Positions 26,494 to 35,885 of a stretch of DNA of 64,000 bases are shown here, piece after piece. A model generated the notes under the pieces. It was not told the DNA's origin, did not search any database, and saw only the letters and a list, made by a program, of their open reading frames with translations. This stretch comes from Sphingopyxis sp. MWB1 (GTDB lineage: Bacteria > Pseudomonadota > Alphaproteobacteria > Sphingomonadales > Sphingomonadaceae). The position numbers and the translations under genes are program-made. The stretch covers positions 1,178,001-1,242,000 of the forward strand of contig NZ_JQFJ01000002.1 in NCBI RefSeq assembly GCF_000763945.1. The letters run 5' to 3'. The number at the start of each line of letters is the position of its first letter. Positions within the stretch are counted from its first letter, which is position 1.

Positions 26494-28658
26494 GCCGGAA
26501 TGCCCCCGCTCTGGCGCCGGTGGAGATCGGCATAGCGTCCTCCCGCGCGCAGGAGCTCTTCATGCGTTCCGCGCTCGACAATCTGTCCGCGCTCGAGCGC
26601 GATCAGATTGTCGCACTGGCGCACCGCCGAAAGTCGGTGCGCGATGATGATCACCGTCCGGCCCGCCGAAATGGCTTTCAGATTGCGCTGGATGATTTCC
26701 TCGCTCTCGGCATCGAGCGCGCTCGTCGCTTCGTCGAGGATCAGGATACGCGGCTGGGTCACGAGCGCCCGCGCAATGGCGAGCCGCTGGCGCTGCCCGC
26801 CAGACAGGTTCGTGCCGCGTTCCTCGACCGGCGTGTCATAGCCTTGCGGCAGCTTGACGATGAACTCATGTGCGCCTGCAAGTTCGGCCGCCGCCATCAC
26901 ATGTTCGAGCGACATCGCAGGGTTGGCGAGCGCGATATTTTCGCGGATCGAGCGATTGAAAAGCAGATTCTCCTGCAACACCACGCCGATCTGGCGTCGT
27001 AGCCAGGCAGGATCGATCTGCGCGATGTCGACACCGTCGATCAGCACGCGTCCGCTGGCTGGCACATACATGCGCTGGAGCAATTTCGTCAGTGTCGATT
27101 TTCCCGAGCCCGACGAGCCGACGATGCCGAGCGTCGTCCCAGCGGGCACGTCGAGATTAATGTCTTCGAGCGTCCATGGCCCCTCGAGACCATAGCGGAA
27201 CTTGACGGCGTCGAAACGCACTTCGCCCTTGAGTGCAGGGAGCGCGACGCGGCTGCCCGTACCAGGTTCAACCGGCTGGTTGAGCACATCGCCGAGCCGC
27301 TCGATCGCAATACGCACCTGCTGGAAATCCTGCCACAGCTGCGCCATGCGGATGACCGGCCCCGACACACGCTGCGCAAACATGTTGAAAGCGACGAGCG
27401 CGCCCACCGTCATTTCCTTGTCGATCACCGCCTTGGCGCCAAAATAGAGGATCAGCACCATGTTGATCTTCGATATCAGCTGAATGAGCTGGCTGCCGGT
27501 ATTCCCGAGGTTGATGACCTTCTGCGAAGCAAAGCTGTAACCCGCAAGCTGCCGTTCCCAGCGATCCTGCCACTGCGGCTCGACCGCCCCTGCCTTCACC
27601 GTCTGGATGCCGCCAATGCTCTCGACAAGCAGCGCATTATTCGCCGCCGATCGTTCGAACTTCTCCTCAATTCGCGCGCGCAAGGGGCCGGTAATGAAGA
27701 TCGCGACCGCGATATAACAAGGAATGGCGAGCACCGCGATGATGAAGAGCTTCACCGAATAGAACCACATCACTACCAGAAAGACGATCGTGAAAAGCGG
27801 ATCGACAAGGACGCTCAGCGACGCATTGGTAAGAAATTCGCGGATGGTCTCGAGCTGGCGCACACGCATCGCGACGTCACCGACGCGGCGCGCCTCGAAA
27901 TAGGAAAGACCCAGCCCGAGCAAATGACGAAAGAGCTTTGCGCCAAGCTCAACGTCGATCTTCTGGCTTGTTTCCGAATAAAGCCGCGTCCGCAGCCAGC
28001 CGAACAAGGTCTCCCAGATCGACACGATGCCAAAGCCGATCACCAGAATCGTGAGCGTATCGAGCGTGTTGTGGACCAGCACCTTGTCGATGACATTCTG
28101 GAAGAAGAGCGGCGAGGCGAGCCCCAGAAGGTTGATGCAAAGCGTGACCAGCAGGACCTCGCCAATGAGCCGGCGATATTTGACGATCTGCGGGATGAAC
28201 CAGGACACATCGAACGCGCGCGTCACGCCGCCAATGCCCTCACGCGTCGTTACCAGCAAAAGCTCGCCCGACCACATGGCTTCCATCGCAGAACGCTCGA
28301 CCTTGATCACCTGCGGCTGGACACCGTCGCTGCTCTTGCAAGGCGGCTGGATCAGCGCCTCGTCATCCCCCACGCGCGCGATGATGAACCAGCCCGAGGG
28401 CCCGTTCGCCAAGGCAGGCAATGGCGTTTGCTTGAGCTTTTCCCAAGTGGAACGAACGGACTTTGCGCGCACTTCGTCCTGGCGCTTGGCGATGCGCTTG
28501 AGATCATCGGCAGCAATTGCGCGGTCGTGGCCGACCCCGTGCCGGAGCTGTTTGGGATCGACAGCAATACGATGAAGCGCCAATATCGTGGCATAAGCAA
28601 TTAGCCCGCTGTCATCGCGCTCGGCCCCTGCGGCATCGACCGTTGCTTCCGAATTCAC
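26490..28658 (-). CDS. hlyB-like: Type I secretion ABC transporter (HlyB-like ATPase)
   Basis: 722 residues. The N-terminal ~145 residues are a C39-peptidase-like domain without the catalytic Cys (GLIAYATILALHRI), as in HlyB, so it probably acts as a substrate-docking domain. A six-helix membrane domain follows, then the ATPase: Walker A GSSGSGKST near residue 514, signature LSGGQRQRLAIARAL, Walker B ILILDEATSALD and switch His in IIAHRLS. It powers export of the RTX protein. The start is a GTG overlapping the TGA of the TolC gene (GTGA). Confidence 0.93.
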   Translation of the reverse strand: MNSEATVDAAGAERDDSGLIAYATILALHRIAVDPKQLRHGVGHDRAIAADDLKRIAKRQDEVRAKSVRSTWEKLKQTPLPALANGPSGWFIIARVGDDEALIQPPCKSSDGVQPQVIKVERSAMEAMWSGELLLVTTREGIGGVTRAFDVSWFIPQIVKYRRLIGEVLLVTLCINLLGLASPLFFQNVIDKVLVHNTLDTLTILVIGFGIVSIWETLFGWLRTRLYSETSQKIDVELGAKLFRHLLGLGLSYFEARRVGDVAMRVRQLETIREFLTNASLSVLVDPLFTIVFLVVMWFYSVKLFIIAVLAIPCYIAVAIFITGPLRARIEEKFERSAANNALLVESIGGIQTVKAGAVEPQWQDRWERQLAGYSFASQKVINLGNTGSQLIQLISKINMVLILYFGAKAVIDKEMTVGALVAFNMFAQRVSGPVIRMAQLWQDFQQVRIAIERLGDVLNQPVEPGTGSRVALPALKGEVRFDAVKFRYGLEGPWTLEDINLDVPAGTTLGIVGSSGSGKSTLTKLLQRMYVPASGRVLIDGVDIAQIDPAWLRRQIGVVLQENLLFNRSIRENIALANPAMSLEHVMAAAELAGAHEFIVKLPQGYDTPVEERGTNLSGGQRQRLAIARALVTQPRILILDEATSALDAESEEIIQRNLKAISAGRTVIIIAHRLSAVRQCDNLIALERGQIVERGTHEELLRAGGRYADLHRRQSGGIPA

Positions 28659-30304
28659 TGTCTATCCCCCGGCAATATAGCATCATCATGCCTGATGAGT
28701 TCGGCCGAGCTTCCTGGATCAGCGGCAGGCGGCAGCAGCGCCGGGCCGCCACCAGGAACCGGGGCATCGACGGTCTGGGCACGCGCCGCAGGCGCGCCCA
28801 CGGCATCGATAGCGCGAAAAAGGCCGTCGCTGGGCAAGGCGCTGCGCTTGGCCGCACGCTTGGCATATGCAGCAGGATCATAGCGCGGCCCCCCGGCGAG
28901 CAGATGCCTGACTTCCAGCTGGCCCAAATGACGAAGCAAGATGGCCTGCGCGACATAGCGGTCGCGCTTGTTCGCCAGCAGCGCCACTTCGGTTTCGCGA
29001 AGCGAGTTCTGGGCGAACAGAACATCGAAGGTTGAACGCAATCCTTCGCGATACTCCTCAAATGTACCCTCGTAATAGATTCGAGCGGCTCTGAGCTGGA
29101 GCGCTTGTGCATCGAGGTTACGCTCTGCCACGACCCACTGGTTCCAGGCGTTCAGAACAGCTTCGACCAGCTGGCGTTGCGCCGCTTCGACGCGCAGTGC
29201 GTCAGCACTGTGGCGATTTTTCGCCTGCGCGACGAGCGACCGCACCCGCCCCCCTGCCACAATCGGGATCGTCAGCGTAGCCCGGCCCGTAAAGGTGACA
29301 TCATGCTCGCGCCTGTCGAAAGGCACCGCGGGGCCGCTGCTTCCTGCAACTCCCTGAAGGGAGAGCTGCGGGTTGCCTTCGGCACGCGCCGCAGCAATCC
29401 GCGCGCGCGATGCGCGCTCGGTTGCCGCCGCCGCCGCCAAGTCGGGATTGGCGACGCGGGCTATTGCAAAGGCTTCTTCCGCGTCCCGGGGCAAGCCTGG
29501 AAGGTCAGGCTCCTCGGCGAGAATACCGGGCTTCCGGCCCACGATACGGGTAAAGGCCGCCGCACTGGCCTCCAGTTGCGCTTCGGCGGCGTTGAGCTGG
29601 ACGCGCGCTGCCTGAAGCTGTGTTTCCGCTTGCGCAATATCGGTTCGAGTGAGTTCGCCGGCGTCGCGACGCGCAACGATTTCGTCGAGCGTTGCTTCGA
29701 GAATGCGAACATTTTTGCGTCGTATCGCCAGCGACTGGCTGTCGCGGCGGACATCGCTATAGGCCGCGATAAGCTCGACCAGGAGGTCACCCTCAGCGCC
29801 GCGAAGCATCTCGCGGCCCGCGGCACTCGACGCTGCGGCAGCCATGACCGCACTGCGTACACGCCCGCCCGTAGTGATCGGCTGGTCGATCATGAGCTGC
29901 GCTCCCACATTATCGCGCTGAATGTGCGGGCCGTTCAAGCGATCGGAGATCGGCCTTCCAGCCTGCGTGATCGAGCCGGGAAGGATATAATCATAACTGC
30001 CTGAAATCTGCATCTGGGCGGTCGGCCGTATTCCCGAAAGCGCAATGCCCATTTCATCGTCGGTCGCGCGAAGATCATAACGGCGCGCAGCCAGCTCTGG
30101 ATTGGAGACAAACACCTCGGCGAGAGCTGCCGCCAAGCTATCATTGGGCGGCAAAGTCGGCGAGTCATCGAAAGAAAGTTCAGGTTCGGGATAAGCTTGA
30201 TGGACCAAGCTCAACTGCCCCTCCTGACCTTTTGCAGGAAGGGCAGCCAAAAAAGGCGCGATTAGCGCGAGACCGTGCCACCGACGGCCAAACTTCGACT
30301 TCAT
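28655..30304 (-). CDS. tolC-like: TolC-family outer-membrane channel of the type I system
   Basis: 549 residues. A signal peptide (ends ALPAKGQEG, ~26) is followed by two outer-membrane-efflux repeats rich in Ala, Arg and Glu coiled coil (for example ELAARRYDLRATDDEMGIAL). After the second repeat there is an extended, Pro/Ala-rich C-terminal tail. It is the first gene of the secretion operon; its ATG is preceded by no strong Shine-Dalgarno. Confidence 0.9.
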   Translation of the reverse strand: MKSKFGRRWHGLALIAPFLAALPAKGQEGQLSLVHQAYPEPELSFDDSPTLPPNDSLAAALAEVFVSNPELAARRYDLRATDDEMGIALSGIRPTAQMQISGSYDYILPGSITQAGRPISDRLNGPHIQRDNVGAQLMIDQPITTGGRVRSAVMAAAASSAAGREMLRGAEGDLLVELIAAYSDVRRDSQSLAIRRKNVRILEATLDEIVARRDAGELTRTDIAQAETQLQAARVQLNAAEAQLEASAAAFTRIVGRKPGILAEEPDLPGLPRDAEEAFAIARVANPDLAAAAATERASRARIAAARAEGNPQLSLQGVAGSSGPAVPFDRREHDVTFTGRATLTIPIVAGGRVRSLVAQAKNRHSADALRVEAAQRQLVEAVLNAWNQWVVAERNLDAQALQLRAARIYYEGTFEEYREGLRSTFDVLFAQNSLRETEVALLANKRDRYVAQAILLRHLGQLEVRHLLAGGPRYDPAAYAKRAAKRSALPSDGLFRAIDAVGAPAARAQTVDAPVPGGGPALLPPAADPGSSAELIRHDDAILPGDRQ

Positions 30305-30848
30305 TTTGCGAAGCGATCATCCGCAGGCGCAGCGAGAACATCAATCGCCCGCTGTCCAGCAAGGGCTGAAGTCAGCCTGTTTGATTTCATATTCGCCCGC
30401 CCCACCCACAGAATCGCCCGTAATTCACAGGAGACTTGAAGTATCTGGGAATTGAAGACAGTCAACAACAAATCTATTATATCATTTTCATGATCTCACA
30501 AGACCACCGAAGCATAGCTTGCTAATCTTGCGAGAATCATCCCCCCATATCCTTCCAATATTCACATACAGCAATATTTCGCTACCACGTCGACGTATAC
30601 CCCGGGAGACAATGTGGTAGAGCGATTATCTGCTGGCACGTGGACATCCCATTGAGCCTATGGGACGACGGCCCGAAGCGAATGGGGGACCTCCGGCCTG
30701 GACCGGCCCTCCACCCCTGCTGAGCGACGCGCCACCCCCGGCTAACCTGCCAGAGCCAATCGGTGACGAGTCACCAAATGTTTATGACCTCACGAACTAG
30801 AAACGCTTCCAAGAGGTTTTGTCCCTTTTGTCATGCGATCCGGTCCCC
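30305..30848. promoter_or_regulatory. 544-bp region upstream of the secretion operon
   Basis: No gene can be supported. The part from about 30430 to 30600 is distinctly AT-rich and probably holds the promoter for the TolC-to-HlyC operon. It contains the inverted repeat CTACCAC (30582-30588) / GTGGTAG (30614-30620), with the perfect palindrome ACGTCGACGT (30587-30596) overlapping its left arm. The remainder, toward the M24 gene, is GC-rich and featureless to me. Confidence 0.4.
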
Positions 30849-32054
30849 TCAAGGGAAGGGCGCGTCGAGGGCCTTGGCCGGCTCGGTGAACCAGCACGGC
30901 CCCTCTGCCGTCATGTAGAAATGATCCTCCAGGCGGACGCCAAATTCGCCATAGATGCAGATCATCGGCTCGTTCGAAAAACACATGCCTGGAGCAAGCG
31001 GCGTGCGATTTCCTTCGACGAGATAGGGATGCTCGTGAATATCGAGCCCCAGTCCATGACCGGTGCGATGCGGGAGGCCCGGCACCGCATAGCCGGGGCC
31101 GAGTCCGTGGGCTTCGAGCACCTGGCGCGCGGCCTGATCGACCGCTTCGCATGGGACGCCGGGACGCGCGGCAGCAAAAGCGGCTGCCTGAGCCTCCTTT
31201 TCAATCGCCCATATCGTGCGCTGACGTTCGCTTGGGACGCCAAACACATAGCTGCGGGTAATATCGGAGTGATAGCCGTGCAGGCAGGTTCCGGTGTCGA
31301 TCAGTACCATGTCGCCTTCCTGCAATGATTGCCCTGCGCCCCCTCCGTGCGGATAGGCGGTAGCCTCCCCAAAGCTGACGATACAGAATGTCGAAGGATG
31401 GCCAGCAATCTTCCGGTGGGCGGTATCGATGAACGCGACGACCTCACTCGCGGAAATTCCCGCGCGTAATATGCGGGCGGCGTGACGCTGAACAACAAGG
31501 GTCAAGGCCATCGCATGGCGAATAATGGCGATTTCGCTGGGCGATTTGCACATGCGGCAGACGGCGGTGATGGGCGTTGCCGGGTGTAGCGTGGCCCCAT
31601 TCAGCTGGCGGGCCAAATGGTCGGCGACAAAATAGGGGGCCTGTTCATCGAGCGCGATTGCGCCTCTCGCCAAGGCGACCTCCGTGAGCGCATCCCGCAC
31701 CAGCGCATAGGGATCCGCCCCTTCTTCCCACAAAAGCATGGGCGCCTCCTCAGCCAGCATCGCCGCGAGACGCGGCGCTTCAAAAGCGGGGACGACATAG
31801 AGAGTCGGACGATCCCGGAAGATGAGAGCTCCGAAAAAGCGTTCGCTGGGGTGCCAGTCGACCCCGGTAAAATAAGAGAGATTGCTGCTGGCCGTAAGCA
31901 AGAGGACATCAATATCCTGCTCCGCCATCTGCTGCCGCGCCCGGTGGAGACGTGCGCCATACTCCTCCAAAGCAATCGGCGCGACCTCATCGCCGCGATA
32001 GGCGATAAGCGCCAGTTCCGTCTCGGCGTCCGATCGGCCAATTTGCTGCGTCAT
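30849..32054 (-). CDS. M24 family peptidase (Xaa-Pro dipeptidase/aminopeptidase type)
   Basis: 401 residues. The N-terminal domain is creatinase-like; the C-terminal pita-bread domain shows the five metal ligands Asp243 (LIDTGT), Asp254 (HSDITR), His323 (TGHGLGLDIHEHP), Glu352 (NEPM) and Glu366 (RLEDHF). It would cut X-Pro or X-hydroxyproline bonds in the cytoplasm. The start ATG at 32054 has GGAGG nine bases upstream; the frame is open further but without a ribosome-binding site. It is divergent from the hydroxyproline operon, with a shared operator-like motif between them. Confidence 0.88.
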   Translation of the reverse strand: MTQQIGRSDAETELALIAYRGDEVAPIALEEYGARLHRARQQMAEQDIDVLLLTASSNLSYFTGVDWHPSERFFGALIFRDRPTLYVVPAFEAPRLAAMLAEEAPMLLWEEGADPYALVRDALTEVALARGAIALDEQAPYFVADHLARQLNGATLHPATPITAVCRMCKSPSEIAIIRHAMALTLVVQRHAARILRAGISASEVVAFIDTAHRKIAGHPSTFCIVSFGEATAYPHGGGAGQSLQEGDMVLIDTGTCLHGYHSDITRSYVFGVPSERQRTIWAIEKEAQAAAFAAARPGVPCEAVDQAARQVLEAHGLGPGYAVPGLPHRTGHGLGLDIHEHPYLVEGNRTPLAPGMCFSNEPMICIYGEFGVRLEDHFYMTAEGPCWFTEPAKALDAPFP

Positions 32055-32183
32055 AATCCTGTTCCTCCGCGTGAAATCGCTTCGCCCCGAATAGCGTGTT
32101 TTCATTCCAATAGCCGGCTCGCCTGCCCCCGACGGGGCATCGCTATCCATTGCACAATCCATTGATCGAAGCCAGGGGTTGAA

Positions 32184-32195
32184 TATTGGATACAA
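32184..32195. promoter_or_regulatory. Operator-like site TATTGGATACAA (copy 1)
   Basis: Contains ATTGGATAC, found in the same regulon at 35862, 42990 and 43139. It lies in the 218-bp divergent region between the M24 peptidase and the DapA-family gene. The near-palindromic form (ATTGGATaCAA-) resembles operators of GntR/FCD regulators such as VanR (ATTGGATCCAAT). The local GntR protein (39255-39923) is the likely binder. Confidence 0.6.
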
Positions 32196-32272
32196 AATGC
32201 ATAATCCATTGTCATTCGCGGATCGACGGAGGCATCGACGCCAGAAGCTCCGACGGAAAATGGAGAGTGATT

Positions 32273-33193
32273 GTGACGAAAATCAATTGGGCCGGGGTGC
32301 TGCCGGCCGTTACCACCCAGTTCGACGAGCAATTGGCGATCGACCCCGCCGCCACCGGTGCGATGGTGGACATGCTGATCCGCGAAGGCGTGCACGGCAT
32401 TGTCGCGCTGGGCACGGTGGGAGAAAATAACTCTCTCTCCGCCGACGAAAAACGCACCATGCTGGGCGCGATCGTCGAAGCGGCGGCGGGACGGGTGCCG
32501 GTCATCAGCGGCGTATCCGAACTCACCACCGACGCTGCCAGCCTCTTTGCGCAAGATGCCGAACAAATCGGCGCTGACGGACTGATGCTTTTGCCCGCCA
32601 TGGTCTATGTGCCGAGCGGCGAGGAGCTGGATTTCCATATCCGCAAGGTGGCCGCCGCCAGCACCCTGCCGGTGATGCTCTATAATAATCCCGCCGCCTA
32701 TCGCGTGTCGGTTCCGCTCAATCTGCTGCAACGCTGGTCGGACGTTCCCAATATCGTCGCGGTCAAGGAATCGATGGAGGATTCGCGCCGCTTTACCGAT
32801 ATTTTCAATGCCTGCGGCGACCGCTATAAAATTTTCGCCGGGCTCGACGATCTGGCATTCGAGGGATTGACCTTAGGAGCCGAAGGCTGGATTTCGGGCC
32901 TGACCAATGTTTTTCCTAAGGAATCGCTCGCGCTTTGGGAGGCGCTTGTTGCCGGTGACCTGAACGCAGCGCGTAGCATCTATCGCTGGTTTCTGCCGCT
33001 CCTGCACCTCGATGCCCAGCCCAATCTGGTCCAGTGCATCAAACTGGCCGAAGAGGTGATGGGACGAGGGTCCGAACGGGTACGCCCGCCGCGGCTGATC
33101 CTGTCGGGAAGCGAGCGCGACCGGGTCATCGCCATGGTGGAAGAAGCCGCGCGCACGCGCCCGTCGCTGGCGACGGCGCGGTCAGCCGCCTGA
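32273..33193 (+). CDS. DapA-family aldolase, probable pyrroline-4-hydroxy-2-carboxylate deaminase
   Basis: 306 residues, a complete DapA-fold TIM barrel. The Schiff-base Lys165 is in IVAVKESMED and the Tyr137 in MLYNNPAAY; GTVGENNSLS replaces the usual GTTGE loop. With the epimerase, DadA-like dehydrogenase and semialdehyde dehydrogenase around it, the likely reaction is deamination of 1-pyrroline-4-hydroxy-2-carboxylate to 2-oxoglutarate semialdehyde. The start is GTG at 32273 with GGAGAG upstream; the frame is open to 32186, but that part overlaps the operator and has no family match. A different DapA-family substrate cannot be excluded from sequence alone. Confidence 0.8.
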   Translation: MTKINWAGVLPAVTTQFDEQLAIDPAATGAMVDMLIREGVHGIVALGTVGENNSLSADEKRTMLGAIVEAAAGRVPVISGVSELTTDAASLFAQDAEQIGADGLMLLPAMVYVPSGEELDFHIRKVAAASTLPVMLYNNPAAYRVSVPLNLLQRWSDVPNIVAVKESMEDSRRFTDIFNACGDRYKIFAGLDDLAFEGLTLGAEGWISGLTNVFPKESLALWEALVAGDLNAARSIYRWFLPLLHLDAQPNLVQCIKLAEEVMGRGSERVRPPRLILSGSERDRVIAMVEEAARTRPSLATARSAA

Positions 33194-33228
33194 CACGCCG
33201 CAACAGGGACAAGCCAGAAAGGACGCAG

Positions 33229-34230
33229 ATGGCAAGGCATAGTTTTCCCTGCTTCGACGGCCACACATGCGGCAATCCGGTGCGCCTGATTGCCGGGGGG
33301 GCGCCGCTGTTGCGGGGGCGGTCCATGAGCGAAAAGCGGCAGGATTTCCTCGATCGCTTTGACTGGATACGCACCGCGCTGATGTTCGAACCGCGAGGGC
33401 ATGACATGATGTCCGGCGCCTTTCTCTATCCGCCGAGCAGTGAAGACGCCGACGCTTCCATCCTGTTCGTCGAAACCAGCGGATGCCTGCCCATGTGCGG
33501 CCATGGAACCATCGGCACCATCACCCTGGCCATCGAAAACGGGTTGATCAGTCCCAAAACGCCCGGACGCATCTTGCTCGACGCCCCCGCCGGGCGGGTC
33601 ATCGCCGAATATGAGATGGAGGGGGAATATGTCGCGCAGGTCCGCATATTCAACGTCCCCAGCTATCTGGCGCATCAGGATGTTCGGATCGATGTGCCGG
33701 GGCTGGGCGAGATTATTCTCGACATTGCCTATGGCGGCAATTTCTATGCGATCATTGAACCGCAGCCTCATTATCGCGGACTGGAGGCTATGTCCGTGGG
33801 CGATCTGCTGCGCTTCAGCCCCCTTGTCCGCAAGCTGGCCGATGAAGCAGCCCCCTGCGTTCACCCGCTCGATCCGACGGTGCGAGGGGTGAGCCATGTC
33901 CAATGGACCGACAAGCCACGCAATTCGCGTGCGCATGGCCGCAACGCCGTTTTCTATGGTGAAAAGGCAATCGACCGCTCCCCTTGCGGCACCGGGACGA
34001 GCGCCCGCATGGCACAACTGGCCGCCCGGGGCGATTTGCGCCCCGGCGAGGCGTTTATCCATGAAAGCATTATCGGCAGCCTGTTCGATGGCCGCCACGA
34101 AGGCGAAACCCGGATCGGCAATATGGAGGCCATTTTGCCCAGCGTGGCCGGATGGGCCCGGATGACGGGGATCAACACCCTGTTTGTCGATGACCGCGAT
34201 CCCTTCGCCCACGGCTTTCAGCTCCTCTAG
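33229..34230 (+). CDS. 4-hydroxyproline 2-epimerase (proline racemase family)
   Basis: 333 residues. Both catalytic cysteines are present: Cys90 in MCGHGT and Cys253 in DRSPCGTGTSA. That fits an epimerase/racemase and argues against trans-3-hydroxyproline dehydratase, where the second site is altered. It would convert trans-4-hydroxy-L-proline to cis-4-hydroxy-D-proline. The ATG at 33229 follows AAAGGA; the gene is 35 bases after the deaminase gene, in the same operon. Confidence 0.88.
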   Translation: MARHSFPCFDGHTCGNPVRLIAGGAPLLRGRSMSEKRQDFLDRFDWIRTALMFEPRGHDMMSGAFLYPPSSEDADASILFVETSGCLPMCGHGTIGTITLAIENGLISPKTPGRILLDAPAGRVIAEYEMEGEYVAQVRIFNVPSYLAHQDVRIDVPGLGEIILDIAYGGNFYAIIEPQPHYRGLEAMSVGDLLRFSPLVRKLADEAAPCVHPLDPTVRGVSHVQWTDKPRNSRAHGRNAVFYGEKAIDRSPCGTGTSARMAQLAARGDLRPGEAFIHESIIGSLFDGRHEGETRIGNMEAILPSVAGWARMTGINTLFVDDRDPFAHGFQLL

Positions 34231-34326
34231 CGCCAGGCACCCCCGCCCCCTCCCAACGCGCATACCGCAGGACAGTCGGCGCCTTCTGATGGCGGCGGAG
34301 ACAAACAAGACAGAAAGACAAGGCAG

Positions 34327-35757
34327 ATGATGCACGGCAATCTTATCGGTGGCAACTGGCAGGAAACGGCGCAGGGTTTCGACAACATCAACCCATCGGA
34401 CACGCGGGATATTATCGGACGCTATGCCGCTTCGAGCCCGGCGGACGCGCAGGCCGCCCTCGCCGCAGCACGTGCCGCGCAGAAGCAATGGGCCGCCTCC
34501 ACCCCGCAAATGCGTTTCGACATTCTCGATCGAGCTGCGGAAGAGATTCTCGCACGCAAGGCCGAACTGGGGGATTTGCTGGCCCGCGAGGAAGGCAAAA
34601 CGCTTCCAGAGGCCATTGGCGAAGCGACGCGGGCCGGAATGATTTTCAAGTTTTTCGCTGGCGAAGCGCTCCGCCCTGGCGGCGAAATGCTTCCTTCGGT
34701 TCGGGCCAATGTGAGCGTCGAAATCAGCCGCGAACCCGTTGGCGTCGTCGCGGCCATCACACCCTGGAATTTTCCCCTTGCGATCCCGGCATGGAAAGTG
34801 GCGCCAGCCCTGGCCTATGGCAATTGCGTTATTCTGAAACCCGCCGAAATCGCGCCGGGATGCGCCTGGGCGCTTGCCGATATTCTGCACCGCGCGGGAC
34901 TACCCGCCGGCGTGTTCAACCTGCTGCTGGGACAGGGTGCAATATTGGGGCCCATTCTTGCCCAACAGAGCGATGCCATCAGTTTCACCGGATCGACCGG
35001 GGTGGGCCGTGACGTATGCCAGACCGCGGCAGCCGCAGGAACGCGCGTGCAACTGGAAATGGGCGGAAAGAATCCGCTGATCGTGCTGGACGACGCCGAC
35101 CTCGACACCGCCGTAGAATGTGCGGTGCAGGGGGCTTTTTATTCAACCGGGCAACGCTGCACAGCCTCTTCGCGGCTGATCGTAACGCCGGGGATCGCCG
35201 ATCGCTTTGCCGAAGCCCTGGCGAAAGCGACCAGAGCCTTGCGGGTTGGCGATGCCCGTCATCCCGATACGCAAATCGGCCCCCTCGCGAGCGAGGCCCA
35301 AATGGACAAGGTCCGCAGCTATATAGAAGGCGCCGCCGCCGAAGAAGCCGAGCTGATTGCAGGCAAGGAGCCGCTGCACCCCGATCAGCCGGGCCATTAT
35401 CTGCGCCCCCATTTGTTCGACCATTGCACGGCGGAAATGGCGATATGCCGCGAGGAAATTTTCGGGCCGGTCGCCTCCATCGAGCGTGTCGCAGATTATG
35501 AAGCGGCGATCGAAGCGGCCAATGCCACCTCCTTTGGGCTGGCATCGGGGATCTGCACCACTTCGCTGAAATATGCCGCGGACTTCAAGCGCCGCGCGGA
35601 AGCCGGGATGACCATGGTGAACCTGCCCACGGCGGGCGTCGATTATCATGTCCCCTTCGGCGGCCGAAAGGCGTCAAGCTATGGCCCACGCGAGCAGGGC
35701 AGCTATGCGCGCGAATTCTTCACGACGGTCAAGACCTCTTATCAGTTCGCGGGATAG
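34327..35757 (+). CDS. Aldehyde dehydrogenase, probable 2-oxoglutarate semialdehyde dehydrogenase
   Basis: 476 residues, full-length NAD(P)-dependent aldehyde dehydrogenase. The general base Glu244 is in QLEMGGKNP and the nucleophile Cys278 in GQRCTAS; the cofactor motif TGSTGVGR is at 221-228. In this context it would oxidise 2-oxoglutarate semialdehyde to 2-oxoglutarate, the last step of hydroxyproline breakdown. It follows the epimerase gene by 96 bases. A second ATG three bases downstream is equally possible. Confidence 0.85.
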   Translation: MMHGNLIGGNWQETAQGFDNINPSDTRDIIGRYAASSPADAQAALAAARAAQKQWAASTPQMRFDILDRAAEEILARKAELGDLLAREEGKTLPEAIGEATRAGMIFKFFAGEALRPGGEMLPSVRANVSVEISREPVGVVAAITPWNFPLAIPAWKVAPALAYGNCVILKPAEIAPGCAWALADILHRAGLPAGVFNLLLGQGAILGPILAQQSDAISFTGSTGVGRDVCQTAAAAGTRVQLEMGGKNPLIVLDDADLDTAVECAVQGAFYSTGQRCTASSRLIVTPGIADRFAEALAKATRALRVGDARHPDTQIGPLASEAQMDKVRSYIEGAAAEEAELIAGKEPLHPDQPGHYLRPHLFDHCTAEMAICREEIFGPVASIERVADYEAAIEAANATSFGLASGICTTSLKYAADFKRRAEAGMTMVNLPTAGVDYHVPFGGRKASSYGPREQGSYAREFFTTVKTSYQFAG

Positions 35758-35861
35758 GAATCCGGACAAAGAAATGGCCTCCCCTTCGGGGGCGCCCGCG
35801 ATTGGGCCAGAGCCCGCCCTTTTCCTTGCCATCGGAAGGCATCTTTGACTATATCGTATAA

Positions 35862-35873
35862 CTGTATCCAATA
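35862..35873. promoter_or_regulatory. Operator-like site CTGTATCCAATA (copy 2)
   Basis: Reverse-orientation copy of ATTGGATAC, 12 bases before the ATG of the cyclodeaminase-family gene, in a short AT-rich gap after the aldehyde dehydrogenase. It implies an internal promoter here. Confidence 0.6.
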
Positions 35874-35885
35874 TACGAGTTTGAC

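Noticed and set aside
32980..34890. 636-codon minus-strand ORF across the hydroxyproline genes
   Set aside because: The plus-strand genes have intact catalytic motifs and ribosome-binding sites; the antisense frame is a GC-skew artefact.
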